Source of the DNA: Thalassomonas actiniarum | GTDB lineage: Bacteria > Pseudomonadota > Gammaproteobacteria > Enterobacterales > Alteromonadaceae | DNA: 64,000 nt | Reading direction: 5' to 3' | NCBI RefSeq assembly: GCF_000948975.2 | Contig: NZ_CP059735.1 | Coordinates: 1,240,001-1,304,000, forward strand | Program-made: the position numbers and the translations under genes | In this document: positions 27,132 through 34,881 of the stretch, piece by piece | How positions within the stretch are numbered: position 1 is the first letter of the stretch | Layout: the number at the start of each line of letters is the position of its first letter | The notes under the pieces: generated by a model | Told to the model about the DNA's origin: nothing | The model's database searches: none | Seen by the model: the letters and a program-made list of their open reading frames with translations, nothing else

Positions 27132-28241
27132 ATGCAATTAAATACCCCGCAGGAGATTATCGACGATATTGCTCAGGGTAAAATGGTTATTTTAATGGAT
27201 GATGAAGATCGCGAAAATGAAGGCGATTTCATCATGGCCGCAGAAAAAGTCACCCCGGAAGCCATTAACTTTATGGCAACCCATGGCCGTGGTTTGATTT
27301 GCATGCCGATGACACTGGAAAAATGCCGCAAGTTGAAATTGCCTTTGATGGTAGATAACAACAACGCCCAGTTCAGCACCAACTTTACCGTGTCGATTGA
27401 AGCGGCGGAAGGGGTGACCACAGGGATTTCAGCCTCAGACCGGGCGAAAACGGTACTGGCGGCTGCGGCTAAAGATGCCGATCATATGTCGATAGTACAG
27501 CCGGGGCATATCTTCCCGTTAATGGCACAAGACGGCGGCGTACTTAACCGCGCCGGTCATACCGAAGCAGGGGTTGATCTGGCGCGCATGGCTGGATTAG
27601 AGCCAAGTGCGGTGATTGTTGAGATCTTAAACGAAGACGGCACTATGGCCCGTCGTCCCGATCTGGAACTGATTGCCCAGAAACACGGTTTAAAAATGGG
27701 CACCATTGCCGATTTGATCGAACACCGCAATGCCACCGAAACCACGATAGAAAAAGTTTCTACCTGTAAATTGCCAACGGCATACGGTGACTTTGACTTA
27801 ACCGTTTTCCAGGACACCATTGACGGCCAGGCCCACTTTGCCCTGACCAAAGGAGAAATTAAGGCGGACGAACCGACTTTAGTACGTGTTCATCTGGAAA
27901 ATACCTTCCGCGATTTGCTCTTTAGCCAGCGCGAAAGCGTCGCCAAGTGGCCCATCGCTCATGCCATGGAAAAAATTGGTAAAGAGGGCGGGGTGCTGGT
28001 GCTGCTAGGTAAGCATGAATCGCCGCTGGAGCTGATTGCCCAGACGCAGAAATATGCCAAGCAGGATGCCGGTGAGGTGGTTAAAGAAGTACAGCGCCAT
28101 GTTGGCTCCCGTAATGTCGGGGTTGGCTCGCAAATCTTGTCTAGCTTAGGGGTCAGTAAAATGCGCCTGCTGAGCTCGCAAACCAAATATCACTCCCTGT
28201 CTGGTTTTGGCCTGGAAGTGGTGGAATATATTCCGGAATAA
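27132..28241 (+). CDS. ribB: DHBP synthase fused to a degenerate GTP cyclohydrolase II-like domain (RibBX)
   Basis: 369 residues. The N-terminal DHBP synthase domain (about 1-205) has intact active-site motifs: [11 protein letters not shown], the Thr/His region and [13 protein letters not shown]. The C-terminal domain is clearly related to GTP cyclohydrolase II, but the zinc-binding segment with its three cysteines is replaced ([16 protein letters not shown]), and the C-terminal domain contains no cysteine beyond residue 215. This matches RibBX proteins described in Shewanella, which keep only DHBP synthase activity. An active RibA must be encoded elsewhere. This is the last rib gene before the accessory island. 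Confidence 0.9.
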   Translation: MQLNTPQEIIDDIAQGKMVILMDDEDRENEGDFIMAAEKVTPEAINFMATHGRGLICMPMTLEKCRKLKLPLMVDNNNAQFSTNFTVSIEAAEGVTTGISASDRAKTVLAAAAKDADHMSIVQPGHIFPLMAQDGGVLNRAGHTEAGVDLARMAGLEPSAVIVEILNEDGTMARRPDLELIAQKHGLKMGTIADLIEHRNATETTIEKVSTCKLPTAYGDFDLTVFQDTIDGQAHFALTKGEIKADEPTLVRVHLENTFRDLLFSQRESVAKWPIAHAMEKIGKEGGVLVLLGKHESPLELIAQTQKYAKQDAGEVVKEVQRHVGSRNVGVGSQILSSLGVSKMRLLSSQTKYHSLSGFGLEVVEYIPE

Positions 28242-28273
28242 ACTTATCTGTCACTCATAGTTTATTCGATATT

Positions 28274-28320
28274 ACGTCGTTTATACGCTCTTAAATAAGA
28301 GTCCGTAAACGACGTTTTTA
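28274..28320 (+). terminator. ribBX terminator
   Basis: ACGTCGTTTA at 28274-28283 pairs with TAAACGACGT at 28306-28315, followed by TTTTTA. A related copy of this hairpin occurs after the next gene, at 29122. Confidence 0.85.
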
Positions 28321-28396
28321 TTTCTTTGCTGCAAACCTCTTGCTTATTACATTTTACTTTTACCTTCCTTTTGACCCTCAGATAATGGAAAAATTA

Positions 28397-29059
28397 ATGA
28401 AACAGATCCTATCTATATTGGTAATACTTGTGCTTTCCGGCTGTGTTTCTACCGCTGAAAAGATGAAGAGCATAGTTGAAAATATTCCGGAACAAGAACG
28501 AGCCTATGTTTTAGGTAAATTTAGTATTCAATGCAGGCCGTCGGGGAATGACTGTGACCAGGTCTTCAATTCATTGTCTTTGTTTTATCGGGAGACTAAG
28601 GGGAAGGACTTCCCCGGCACACTAAACTCAACATCCGGTGCTATGTTTGGCAAAGACACCACCTTTGATTTTATCAGCCCTGAAGATCAGGAAAAGGGCT
28701 TTTATTTTTGTCAGGCTGTACCGGCAAGTGAATACGCTTTTTATACTTACCGTTATTATAACTTTGCCAATGGTGGAAGTGGTTATTCGTTAAATAAAGA
28801 AGGTTTTTTTGATTTGCCTTTTACTGCAAACTCAAAACAGCTAACGCTGCTCGGCGAACTTAAATTAACAACCAATAAGGGAGAAAACTTATTCGGGATG
28901 GATATTTACGGGCCGGGGCAAGTCATAATGAAAAAAATCTCGGATAAAGAAACTGCGTTGGCTGTTAAAAAGTGCCCTTCATCTGTAAGGGATTTCAAGC
29001 TGGTTGTTACTGATTTTAAAGCTAATGATCACCCACTTATTATCAGGCATAGCGATTAA
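28397..29059 (+). CDS. Predicted lipoprotein, unknown
   Basis: 220 residues from the ATG at 28397, which gives MKQILSILVILVLSGC, a textbook lipoprotein signal with Cys at 16. An ATG at 28385 is also possible. No domain was recognised in the mature part, which has several aromatic stretches (YFYCQAV-like, YTYRYYNF). It is the first gene after the riboflavin operon and is flanked by two similar terminator hairpins, suggesting insertion by duplication of the terminator. Confidence 0.65.
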   Translation: MKQILSILVILVLSGCVSTAEKMKSIVENIPEQERAYVLGKFSIQCRPSGNDCDQVFNSLSLFYRETKGKDFPGTLNSTSGAMFGKDTTFDFISPEDQEKGFYFCQAVPASEYAFYTYRYYNFANGGSGYSLNKEGFFDLPFTANSKQLTLLGELKLTTNKGENLFGMDIYGPGQVIMKKISDKETALAVKKCPSSVRDFKLVVTDFKANDHPLIIRHSD

Positions 29060-29121
29060 GCGGCATATATTGCCACAATTTACCTGGATACAGCGCTATT
29101 AGCTGCAGGATTGTAAATAAA

Positions 29122-29168
29122 GCGTCGTTAATATGCTCTCATGCTGGGAGTTTATTGCGGCGTTTTTC
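29122..29168 (+). terminator. Imperfect terminator after the lipoprotein gene
   Basis: GCGTCGTTAATATGCTCT on one side and GGAGTTTATTGCGGCG on the other form an imperfect stem followed by a T-rich run. The left arm differs from the ribBX terminator by only a few bases. Confidence 0.55.
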
Positions 29169-29343
29169 TTTTTCTGCTTTTAAAACTTACCTTTGAAAAT
29201 CTGTTATTTTTTGTGGGTAACAACACTATAAATCTTGCCTTAATTTAATGGCAAAAAAGTCTGTTTTACTGTCGATTTAACCAGCCTTTTAAGCTTTAAT
29301 TAAAGGTGCAACCCACCCCAAAAGGAGCTCGCCTATCTCAGTA

Positions 29344-29436
29344 TTTCTCATCTATTTATGGTTATAAACCAGTTGTAATTTAAGTCGCAACCCCTGAGTG
29401 CGGAAACACCCAGAGGTCGCTAACCACAACGAACTT
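29344..29436 (+). repeat. 93-nt direct repeat, copy 1: symE leader
   Basis: This segment is about 90 percent identical to 40900-40992, in the same orientation and without gaps. It contains a hairpin (CCCCTGAGTG paired with CACCCAGAGG, two mismatches). The stem is unchanged between copies while the loop differs. It ends 15 bp before the symE start and is probably its untranslated leader. Confidence 0.8.
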
Positions 29437-29450
29437 CGAAGGAGTACGTC

Positions 29451-29789
29451 ATGGCTGAATATCATCATACGTCAGAGTTTTGCCTGGCAAAAGTAAAATA
29501 TCCCATTTATCGGCAACTTACCGTGCTGGAAACTGTTTGTGAAACGGCAGTGAAAGTGCGCGGCATCGGTATTAACTACCAACCTGTTAATCTTGAACCT
29601 TGCCTTGTGCTTCGGGGAAAGTGGCTACGGGTGGCTGGTTTTCAAGTGGGGCAAAAGGTACAGCTTGTGGTCAACCCAGGGGAGGTGTTTATCACCCCTA
29701 AGCATATCACTTCTGAACAAGTCATTGCTAAGCAAACTGACTTGACACCGTCTGGTGAAAGGGATGAAGCAGGGCAGGCGAAAGGCTAG
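29451..29789 (+). CDS. symE: SymE-family toxin-like protein
   Basis: 112 residues. The segment CLVLRGKWLRVAGFQVG, followed by VQLVVNPGEVFIT, is the SymE/AbrB-like fold signature. SymE proteins are type I toxin-antitoxin products; E. coli SymE is SOS-induced and repressed by an antisense RNA. GAAGGAGTACGTC gives a strong ribosome site. The gene sits behind a leader that occurs a second time without the gene at 40900. An antisense RNA cannot be confirmed by eye. Confidence 0.82.
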   Translation: MAEYHHTSEFCLAKVKYPIYRQLTVLETVCETAVKVRGIGINYQPVNLEPCLVLRGKWLRVAGFQVGQKVQLVVNPGEVFITPKHITSEQVIAKQTDLTPSGERDEAGQAKG

Positions 29790-29826
29790 CTTTTAACGTA
29801 ATTGAAAGCTTTGAAACAAGGGGATT

Positions 29827-29863
29827 AAGCTACTGTCTCTAAAGCAGATGCAGTAGCTTTTTT
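29827..29863 (+). terminator. symE terminator
   Basis: AAGCTACTG at 29827-29835 pairs with CAGTAGCTT at 29851-29859 and is followed by a T-run. Confidence 0.8.
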
Positions 29864-29977
29864 ATGTTTTCTCGATATACCCGGGTTGTTAAAAATAGTG
29901 ATGACATATTATCGTTTTTTCTTCAAAGAGGGGTTGTGTTTTTATACAGGTTGTTCGGGAGTTCAAAAAACTTTGCT

Positions 29978-30125
29978 AGACGGGAAAATACCGTATTTTA
30001 CTATTTTCTTATTATGTTAACTATACGTAAAGAATTTGATATTGTTAGTGTTTCTAGTTATTTTACTCCTTTTAATATTGTATAGACGGCAAAAACCTGT
30101 GTTTAAACACGGTATTTTCCCGCCT
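29978..30125. repeat. 148-bp element bounded by 21-bp inverted repeats
   Basis: The ends (29978-29998 and 30105-30125) are inverted copies matching at 19 of 21 bases, built on CGGGAAAATACCG. The interior is AT-rich with no gene. The size and structure resemble a miniature transposable element or an insertion scar. No target duplication was clear. Confidence 0.5.
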
Positions 30126-30132
30126 GTTAAGC

Positions 30133-30229
30133 TGTTGAACTAAACCGCTTCCCTCCCCGCGAAGCGGTTTAGTTCAACAATTAAGCATTTATCTGTCATG
30201 CAGAGACAACAGATAAATGCTTAATTGTT
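30133..30229. repeat. Two adjacent perfect hairpins (19-bp and 21-bp arms)
   Basis: Arm 30133-30151 is complementary to 30161-30179 (19 of 19), and arm 30176-30196 to 30209-30229 (21 of 21). The two palindromes share a few bases. They lie directly before the first cassette gene. They could be a recombination site, a strong transcription barrier or a cruciform. Confidence 0.75.
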
Positions 30230-30263
30230 ATATTTTCAACCCAATAGGAGAAGTGCAACAATC

Positions 30264-30467
30264 ATGAGTAGAGTTAAAGTTATTCGCAAAGGTAACGGCG
30301 ATGCGTTTAAAGATAAACAAGGTCGCTATGTTTTTGTTAAAGATGGAGTCCACTTTGCACTTTCTCATGATCATATGGAGCAACTAGTTCATTTAGTTCA
30401 TGGTTTAAATGACGGCTCTTTATTAAATATTGACCCATCATCACCTGATATGGCCAAAGGCGATTAA
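30264..30467 (+). CDS. Small cassette protein, unknown
   Basis: 67 residues starting MSRVKVIRKGNG, with a ribosome site AGGAG 15 bp upstream. The frame also extends to 30225 without a better signal. The sequence is basic at the start and His-rich in the middle (HFALSHDHMEQLVHLVHG). No family was recognised. It is followed closely by an attC-like structure, so it is probably an integron cassette gene. Confidence 0.55.
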   Translation: MSRVKVIRKGNGDAFKDKQGRYVFVKDGVHFALSHDHMEQLVHLVHGLNDGSLLNIDPSSPDMAKGD

Positions 30468-30473
30468 AAAATA

Positions 30474-30542
30474 TAATAAGCGCAATCACGCGGAGCAATT
30501 CTCCGCTGCGCTCCAAATTGCCCGGTGTTGCGGGCGTTAACC
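30474..30542. other. Candidate attC site (cassette 1)
   Basis: A palindrome-like segment with GCGGAGCAATT and AAATTGCCCGG arms, ending in GCGGGCGTTAAC, the typical right end of attC sites. The left end (TAATAAGCGC) is a poorer match than in the next sites. Confidence 0.5.
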
Positions 30543-30567
30543 TTCTCTGATGAAACTGGGAGTATCG

Positions 30568-31920
30568 ATGAAAGATTGTTATGGTCAGCATGGTTGGAAA
30601 CAATTTCACCGAAATAGAAAAGATATATTAGACGAGTTTGACAAAATTTATGAACAACAAGCCAACCGACCGGTTAAAACCGCTCATGGAGATGGTGTAG
30701 AGGCATACTTAAGAAAATGGTTGAGTGAATTCTTACCTAAAAAGTATGCGGTTACATCAGGTTATATAATTCCTAATCTTTATGATGATTCTAAGACTTT
30801 ATATCACTACGACATCATTATATATCAAGTTCTTGAAGCTCCAATATTATGGACCGAAGGGAATTACGATAATAGCCAACAAGGTAAGTATTTAGCGATC
30901 CCTGCAAAATATGTAGTTGCTGTGTACGAAGTAAAATCCAGGCTAACAAAAAAGTCTGTTATAGACTCGATTGAAAAGCTTAAAGAAGTAAATTCTTTTA
31001 AAGAACAACTTCCAGAGACATATCATAGTGGGGTCATTTATGTTGATCTTAAAGAGTCTGAGGTTAATAAAAAAATACTTATAAAGGATTTATATAAAGG
31101 AGTTGAAGCTCATGGCTTTATTGGTGGAATGGTACTCAGATATGAGTCTGACGAGACATCTACAGGGATTATTTCATTACATTCAATAGAAGCCCCAGAC
31201 TCCGAAGAGAACTTACTCCCTTTGGCAAAAAAAATAGATGATCTAGATATTTATTTAACTGAAAATGGAAATGCTAAATTAGCAGAGAGTGGAGGTGGAG
31301 CAACTTTTGTTTATACTGGCGAATATTGGGCTGTGTCAAAAAGTTATGGTGTCAGTTACACAAGTAACAATTTGATTCTAGATCTCTCGTGGTCTAGAAG
31401 TGGATTTTCTCAGTTCTGTATCCGTATCATAAATTTATTAGACGGTAATCATGACCCGAAAAAGCAAATAAACTTTGGACAAATATTTGATAAACTCCCT
31501 TTAAAAGAAGCCTGTGTACAAGGAAGTATTTGGAACCCAAACAAACCATTTTTACGCCTTAATGTTAAAGCAAACAACCAAGATGAGTTACCCACCATTG
31601 CCTACAACGATGATAACGAAGCTCAAATAAATTTTACTGTCTCGTTAGAAAATGTGGGGAATTTCCCATTGACTGTGTCTGATGACGGATTCAAGTCGAC
31701 AGTTGAACTAATCGCAAAAGGGAAAGCTGAAAAAGTAATTTCGGTTAAAGCAACGATTAAAGAGAAAGGGTCTATCGAAGATTTCCGGAAAGAAGTTGAG
31801 TCTGGAAAGTTAATAATTCCCTATCGTGTGGTGTACCACAAGCAAGGGGATGACCAAGAGTTCATTCAAGTTAAGCAAAATGTAAAAGTAAAAATTGCAA
31901 GTGTTGAGTGTGTTAGCTAA
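30568..31920 (+). CDS. DUF6602-type protein with a PD-(D/E)XK-like N-terminal domain
   Basis: 450 residues from the ATG at 30568, which has GGGAG before it; 30550 is an alternative. The N-terminal 180 residues (VKTAHGDGVEAYLRKWLSEF, YHYDIIIY, then YEVKSRLTK) have the Asp ... Glu-x-Lys order of a PD-(D/E)XK nuclease-like core, as in DUF6602 proteins. The C-terminal 150 residues look like a separate beta-rich domain. Low GC and attC sites on both sides mark it as a cassette. The next cassette encodes an ATPase. Nuclease activity is inferred, not shown. Confidence 0.65.
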   Translation: MKDCYGQHGWKQFHRNRKDILDEFDKIYEQQANRPVKTAHGDGVEAYLRKWLSEFLPKKYAVTSGYIIPNLYDDSKTLYHYDIIIYQVLEAPILWTEGNYDNSQQGKYLAIPAKYVVAVYEVKSRLTKKSVIDSIEKLKEVNSFKEQLPETYHSGVIYVDLKESEVNKKILIKDLYKGVEAHGFIGGMVLRYESDETSTGIISLHSIEAPDSEENLLPLAKKIDDLDIYLTENGNAKLAESGGGATFVYTGEYWAVSKSYGVSYTSNNLILDLSWSRSGFSQFCIRIINLLDGNHDPKKQINFGQIFDKLPLKEACVQGSIWNPNKPFLRLNVKANNQDELPTIAYNDDNEAQINFTVSLENVGNFPLTVSDDGFKSTVELIAKGKAEKVISVKATIKEKGSIEDFRKEVESGKLIIPYRVVYHKQGDDQEFIQVKQNVKVKIASVECVS

Positions 31921-31924
31921 GAAG

Positions 31925-32022
31925 GTTAACAAGGCATTCAAACGCAACTAAAACAGTGGGTTACGTTTCACTTCGCTACACATTTTAACCCACTATTTTA
32001 GTCCACTTAATGCGGCGTTATA
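31925..32022. other. attC site (cassette 2)
   Basis: Starts GTTAACAAGGC, ends GCGGCGTTATA, and has internal complementary arms CTAAAACAGTGGGTTA and TAACCCACTATTTTAG around CACTTCGCTACACA. It has the length, end boxes and folding expected of an integron attC, and it starts just at the stop of the upstream gene. Confidence 0.85.
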
Positions 32023-32065
32023 TCTCTTCTGAGATCGCTGAATAATTCATTTCAAAGGAAGAATT

Positions 32066-33358
32066 GTGGAAAGAGTAGTTAAAACAAGTGATGTTTTTAA
32101 AACCTCAAGAGGACTTCCTCTAAATTACGTAACAAGAAGTCATACTGATCAACGCTTTATTGATTCTTTGACCGAGGACTCACACTTAGTCATTCATGGT
32201 AGTTCTAAGCAAGGAAAAACATCTCTGCGAAAATCTAACCTTCAAGAAGAAGATTATATAGATCTGACGTGCTCAAATAATTGGGACTTGCAAGAGTTGC
32301 ACATATCCATTTTGAAAGAAGCGGGATATGCAATTACAGTATCAGAATCAAAAACTATTAAAGGTAAAAGCAAGATACGTTTAAAGTTTGAACTTCCCTT
32401 TATTGGAGGCGGAACCGGAGATGTTGCTTATGAGAAAGCCAAGCAAGTAAATAAGAAAAATCTTGAATTAGATCCAAGTGATGTCAATGATGTAATTCGT
32501 GCATTAAACGAGGTAGGTTTTGATAAATATGTTGTCATAGAGGATTTTCATTATTTACCAGAAGAAACACAAGTTGACTTTGCTGTTGCCTTGAAAGCAT
32601 TTCATGAAGCATCTGATATTTGCTTCATTATTGTTGGGGTTTGGCTCGAAGAGGATAGGTTAACAGTACATAATGGTGACTTAACTGGCCGTGTAATTTC
32701 AATTAATGCAGACCTATGGACTCCAGAAGATCTAGATAAGCTGTTTTACAACAGTGAATCATTATTAAATATAAGCTTTTCAGATACCTTCAAGACTAAT
32801 GTTAAGATAAATTGTAACGGTAGTGTGTTTTTAGTACAGCAATTGTGTCATAAAGCTTGTAAAGCTTTAGATATAAGCAGTACATGTAAATCGACTATTA
32901 CTGTTGGTAATGACTTTGATATTAAAAGTGAAATTAAGACAATATTAGATAGCCAAAATTCACGATATTTGAAGTTTATTACCGAGTTTAGTGCGGGCTT
33001 TGATCAGACTGAGTTGGAGCTATACAAGTGGATATTGTTTGCGATTATCACTGTTGAGATTAGTGTTTTAGAAAAAGGATTTGCTGCGGCTGCCATTAGG
33101 CGAACAATAGAGACTAAGCATCCCCAAAAATCGAATGTTAGCCATAAAAAGTTAGTACAAGCTTTACGAAAATCAGTTGACCTACAGGTTAAAAGTAGAA
33201 TACAGCCTATAGTTTTTGAATTTGATGCCAATACGACGAGGGTTAAGGTAGTAGATCGTTCGTTTATTTTATGGTTATCTCACCAAAAGAAAGAAGAATT
33301 ATATGAATACGCTGATTTAACTGATGAATTACGTACAGAAATAGTAACCGAGATATAA
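32066..33358 (+). CDS. P-loop ATPase (AAA/STAND-like) in an integron cassette
   Basis: 430 residues from a GTG start with AAGGAAG upstream. Walker A is GSSKQGKTS at about 48-56. Walker B is YVVIEDFHYL at about 158-167, with D/E for hydrolysis. The segment after it (CFIIVGVWLEEDRL) resembles sensor regions of ORC/STAND-type ATPases. The C-terminal half is helical without a recognised effector. It is flanked by attC sites and follows the DUF6602 cassette. A joint role in defence is possible, but the two are separate cassettes. Confidence 0.7.
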   Translation: MERVVKTSDVFKTSRGLPLNYVTRSHTDQRFIDSLTEDSHLVIHGSSKQGKTSLRKSNLQEEDYIDLTCSNNWDLQELHISILKEAGYAITVSESKTIKGKSKIRLKFELPFIGGGTGDVAYEKAKQVNKKNLELDPSDVNDVIRALNEVGFDKYVVIEDFHYLPEETQVDFAVALKAFHEASDICFIIVGVWLEEDRLTVHNGDLTGRVISINADLWTPEDLDKLFYNSESLLNISFSDTFKTNVKINCNGSVFLVQQLCHKACKALDISSTCKSTITVGNDFDIKSEIKTILDSQNSRYLKFITEFSAGFDQTELELYKWILFAIITVEISVLEKGFAAAAIRRTIETKHPQKSNVSHKKLVQALRKSVDLQVKSRIQPIVFEFDANTTRVKVVDRSFILWLSHQKKEELYEYADLTDELRTEIVTEI

Positions 33359-33453
33359 CAAGGCCTTAAAGTCGGATTCGTAACAGTTGGCTCGTTTCCG
33401 CTTCGCTACACATTTTAGCCAACTGCCACTCACCGCATAAGGCGGCGTTATAT
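33354..33453. other. attC site (cassette 3)
   Basis: Starts ATAACAAGGCC at the stop codon of the ATPase gene and ends GGCGGCGTTATAT. It shares CTTCGCTACACATTTTA and the end boxes with the preceding attC. The inner arms CAGTTGGCT and AGCCAACTG are complementary. Confidence 0.85.
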
Positions 33454-33481
33454 GTAATGCTTAAAGAATGAGAAGGGTTCT

Positions 33482-34039
33482 ATGTTTCATAAAATGATTA
33501 TAGCCATCGCATTATTCGGTAGTGCTCAGGCTCTATCTCAGCCGACATCTCCGCAATATCTTCAATTAAAAGACCGTCTGGATCGCCCTAGTGATGGTTA
33601 CTGTTTAGATGTGGTAGGCAGTGGAAAACATATCCGACTGGATATGCCGCTTACTGCACACAATTGCAAAGGGCCTCAAGTGTACGCAGACGAAGTCGTC
33701 CAATACAGAAGTGATCAAAGCTTGTATTTCCCTGCCTATGACGGCTGTGTCACTGCAATGGGAATAAACGATAAGGCTTTATCCGGTAACGCACTGATGC
33801 TTAAGCCTTGTGGTGTCGAACAACCGTTTTTGAATGCAAAGAAATTTCAAAAATTTGAATTTAATACTAAGGGACAAGTTAAGCTCGTTGGCAGTCAACT
33901 TTGTTTAGTGTCAGGAGCTGAATCACACACAACATACAGCCTGGCTCATAGGTGGAGAAGTCTATTTTTACTACCTTGTGCAGAGGCTAAAATTGAACAT
34001 AGTGTCTGGAGTCTTGTGCCTGCTGGCTATAACAAGTAA
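33482..34039 (+). CDS. Secreted ricin-B-lectin-like protein
   Basis: 185 residues with a signal peptide (about 1-19, ending ALSQ). The mature part has paired cysteines and YCLDVVGSGKHIRLDMPLTAHNCKG, then GCVTA and QLCLVSG, the spacing of a ricin-type beta-trefoil lectin domain. It would bind sugars outside the cell. GAGAAGGG precedes the start. It lies between two attC sites, so it is a cassette gene. Confidence 0.65.
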   Translation: MFHKMIIAIALFGSAQALSQPTSPQYLQLKDRLDRPSDGYCLDVVGSGKHIRLDMPLTAHNCKGPQVYADEVVQYRSDQSLYFPAYDGCVTAMGINDKALSGNALMLKPCGVEQPFLNAKKFQKFEFNTKGQVKLVGSQLCLVSGAESHTTYSLAHRWRSLFLLPCAEAKIEHSVWSLVPAGYNK

Positions 34040-34065
34040 TGCATATGCTCACTATAGATGGAGCA

Positions 34066-34117
34066 TATAACCAGGCGCTTAATCGACTGCCAAAAGTGGC
34101 TGAGCGCGGCGTTAGAG
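34066..34117. other. Short attC site (cassette 4)
   Basis: Starts ATAACCAGGCGCTT and ends GAGCGCGGCGTTAGA, with inner arms ACTGCCA and TGGC. It is shorter than the two previous sites but has both end boxes. Confidence 0.65.
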
Positions 34118-34180
34118 CCCAGAGTTACCCACAGTTAGTGGACACCTTCTCTATAAGGTTAAATTTGGAGGGGAAATATC

Positions 34181-34624
34181 GTGGCAAAAGTTAAACACCA
34201 GGTAGGCATCGACGGCACTATCGAGCAAGTTTTTTCAACGCTGACAACGAATGAAGGTTTTGCTGGTTGGTGGGCATCTTCTGCAACAATTAGCCCAGAG
34301 ATTGGGGGGAAGATAGCTTTAACATTCGACAACTTAACGACCTTGTACTTCGAATATCAAGATATTCTAGAAAATGAAAAAGTAGCTATTCTCTGTACTG
34401 GCGGGCCTGGTGCCTGGCAAGATTCTGAACTTCTGTTTGAATTGGTTCAAGCCAGCGATCAAGTATATCTGACATTAACACATACGAATGAAGCATCTAG
34501 TGAAGATGATTTTTTGTACTTTAGTACAAAGTGGACTTGCTACTTACTTAGCCTTAGAGACTTTGTGGAAATAGGCAGAGGCAGGCCCTATCCCAATGAT
34601 ATTAAGATCCATGTCGGGGATTAG
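34181..34624 (+). CDS. SRPBCC/AHSA1-like ligand-binding protein
   Basis: 147 residues from a GTG start with a strong GGAGGGG site. The pattern is that of the AHSA1/START-like fold: an N-terminal strand (KHQVGIDGTIEQVFSTLTT), then GWWASSATISPEIGG, and a C-terminal helix. No catalytic residues are expected; such proteins bind hydrophobic ligands or act as cochaperones. It is preceded by attC and is likely the last cassette of the array. Confidence 0.75.
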   Translation: MAKVKHQVGIDGTIEQVFSTLTTNEGFAGWWASSATISPEIGGKIALTFDNLTTLYFEYQDILENEKVAILCTGGPGAWQDSELLFELVQASDQVYLTLTHTNEASSEDDFLYFSTKWTCYLLSLRDFVEIGRGRPYPNDIKIHVGD

Positions 34625-34881
34625 CGCACTGAATAACAAGAGAACAGAGCTGAATACCCATAAACTGGCGATAGCAAAAAACTTGTTAGCTTGAATGAGT
34701 TTATGAATGTCCAAGTCAGGCATCCATGAAGGCACTTTGTTCCTGAGGGTACGCTCCTGGTGAATAGGTTTACAGCCTGATTTTTCTCCAATATAAAGCA
34801 GTAGCTGCGGCCAGCTCTAACTTGCTTTTTTCGATACTTGAACCACACTTGTGCGATAAATGTGCATAGATGAGAATAATA
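34625..34881. other. Intergenic region at the end of the cassette array
   Basis: About 255 bp. Only a weak pair of AACAAG and CTTGTT boxes (34633-34690) was seen, too poor to call an attC. The base composition becomes less AT-rich towards the MACPF gene. Confidence 0.4.

Noticed and set aside
34066-34117. Short attC as a simple terminator
   Set aside because: It has both attC-type end boxes and no T-run, so it was kept as attC.
34633-34690. Possible attC after the SRPBCC gene
   Set aside because: Only six-base end boxes match and no inner pairing was found.
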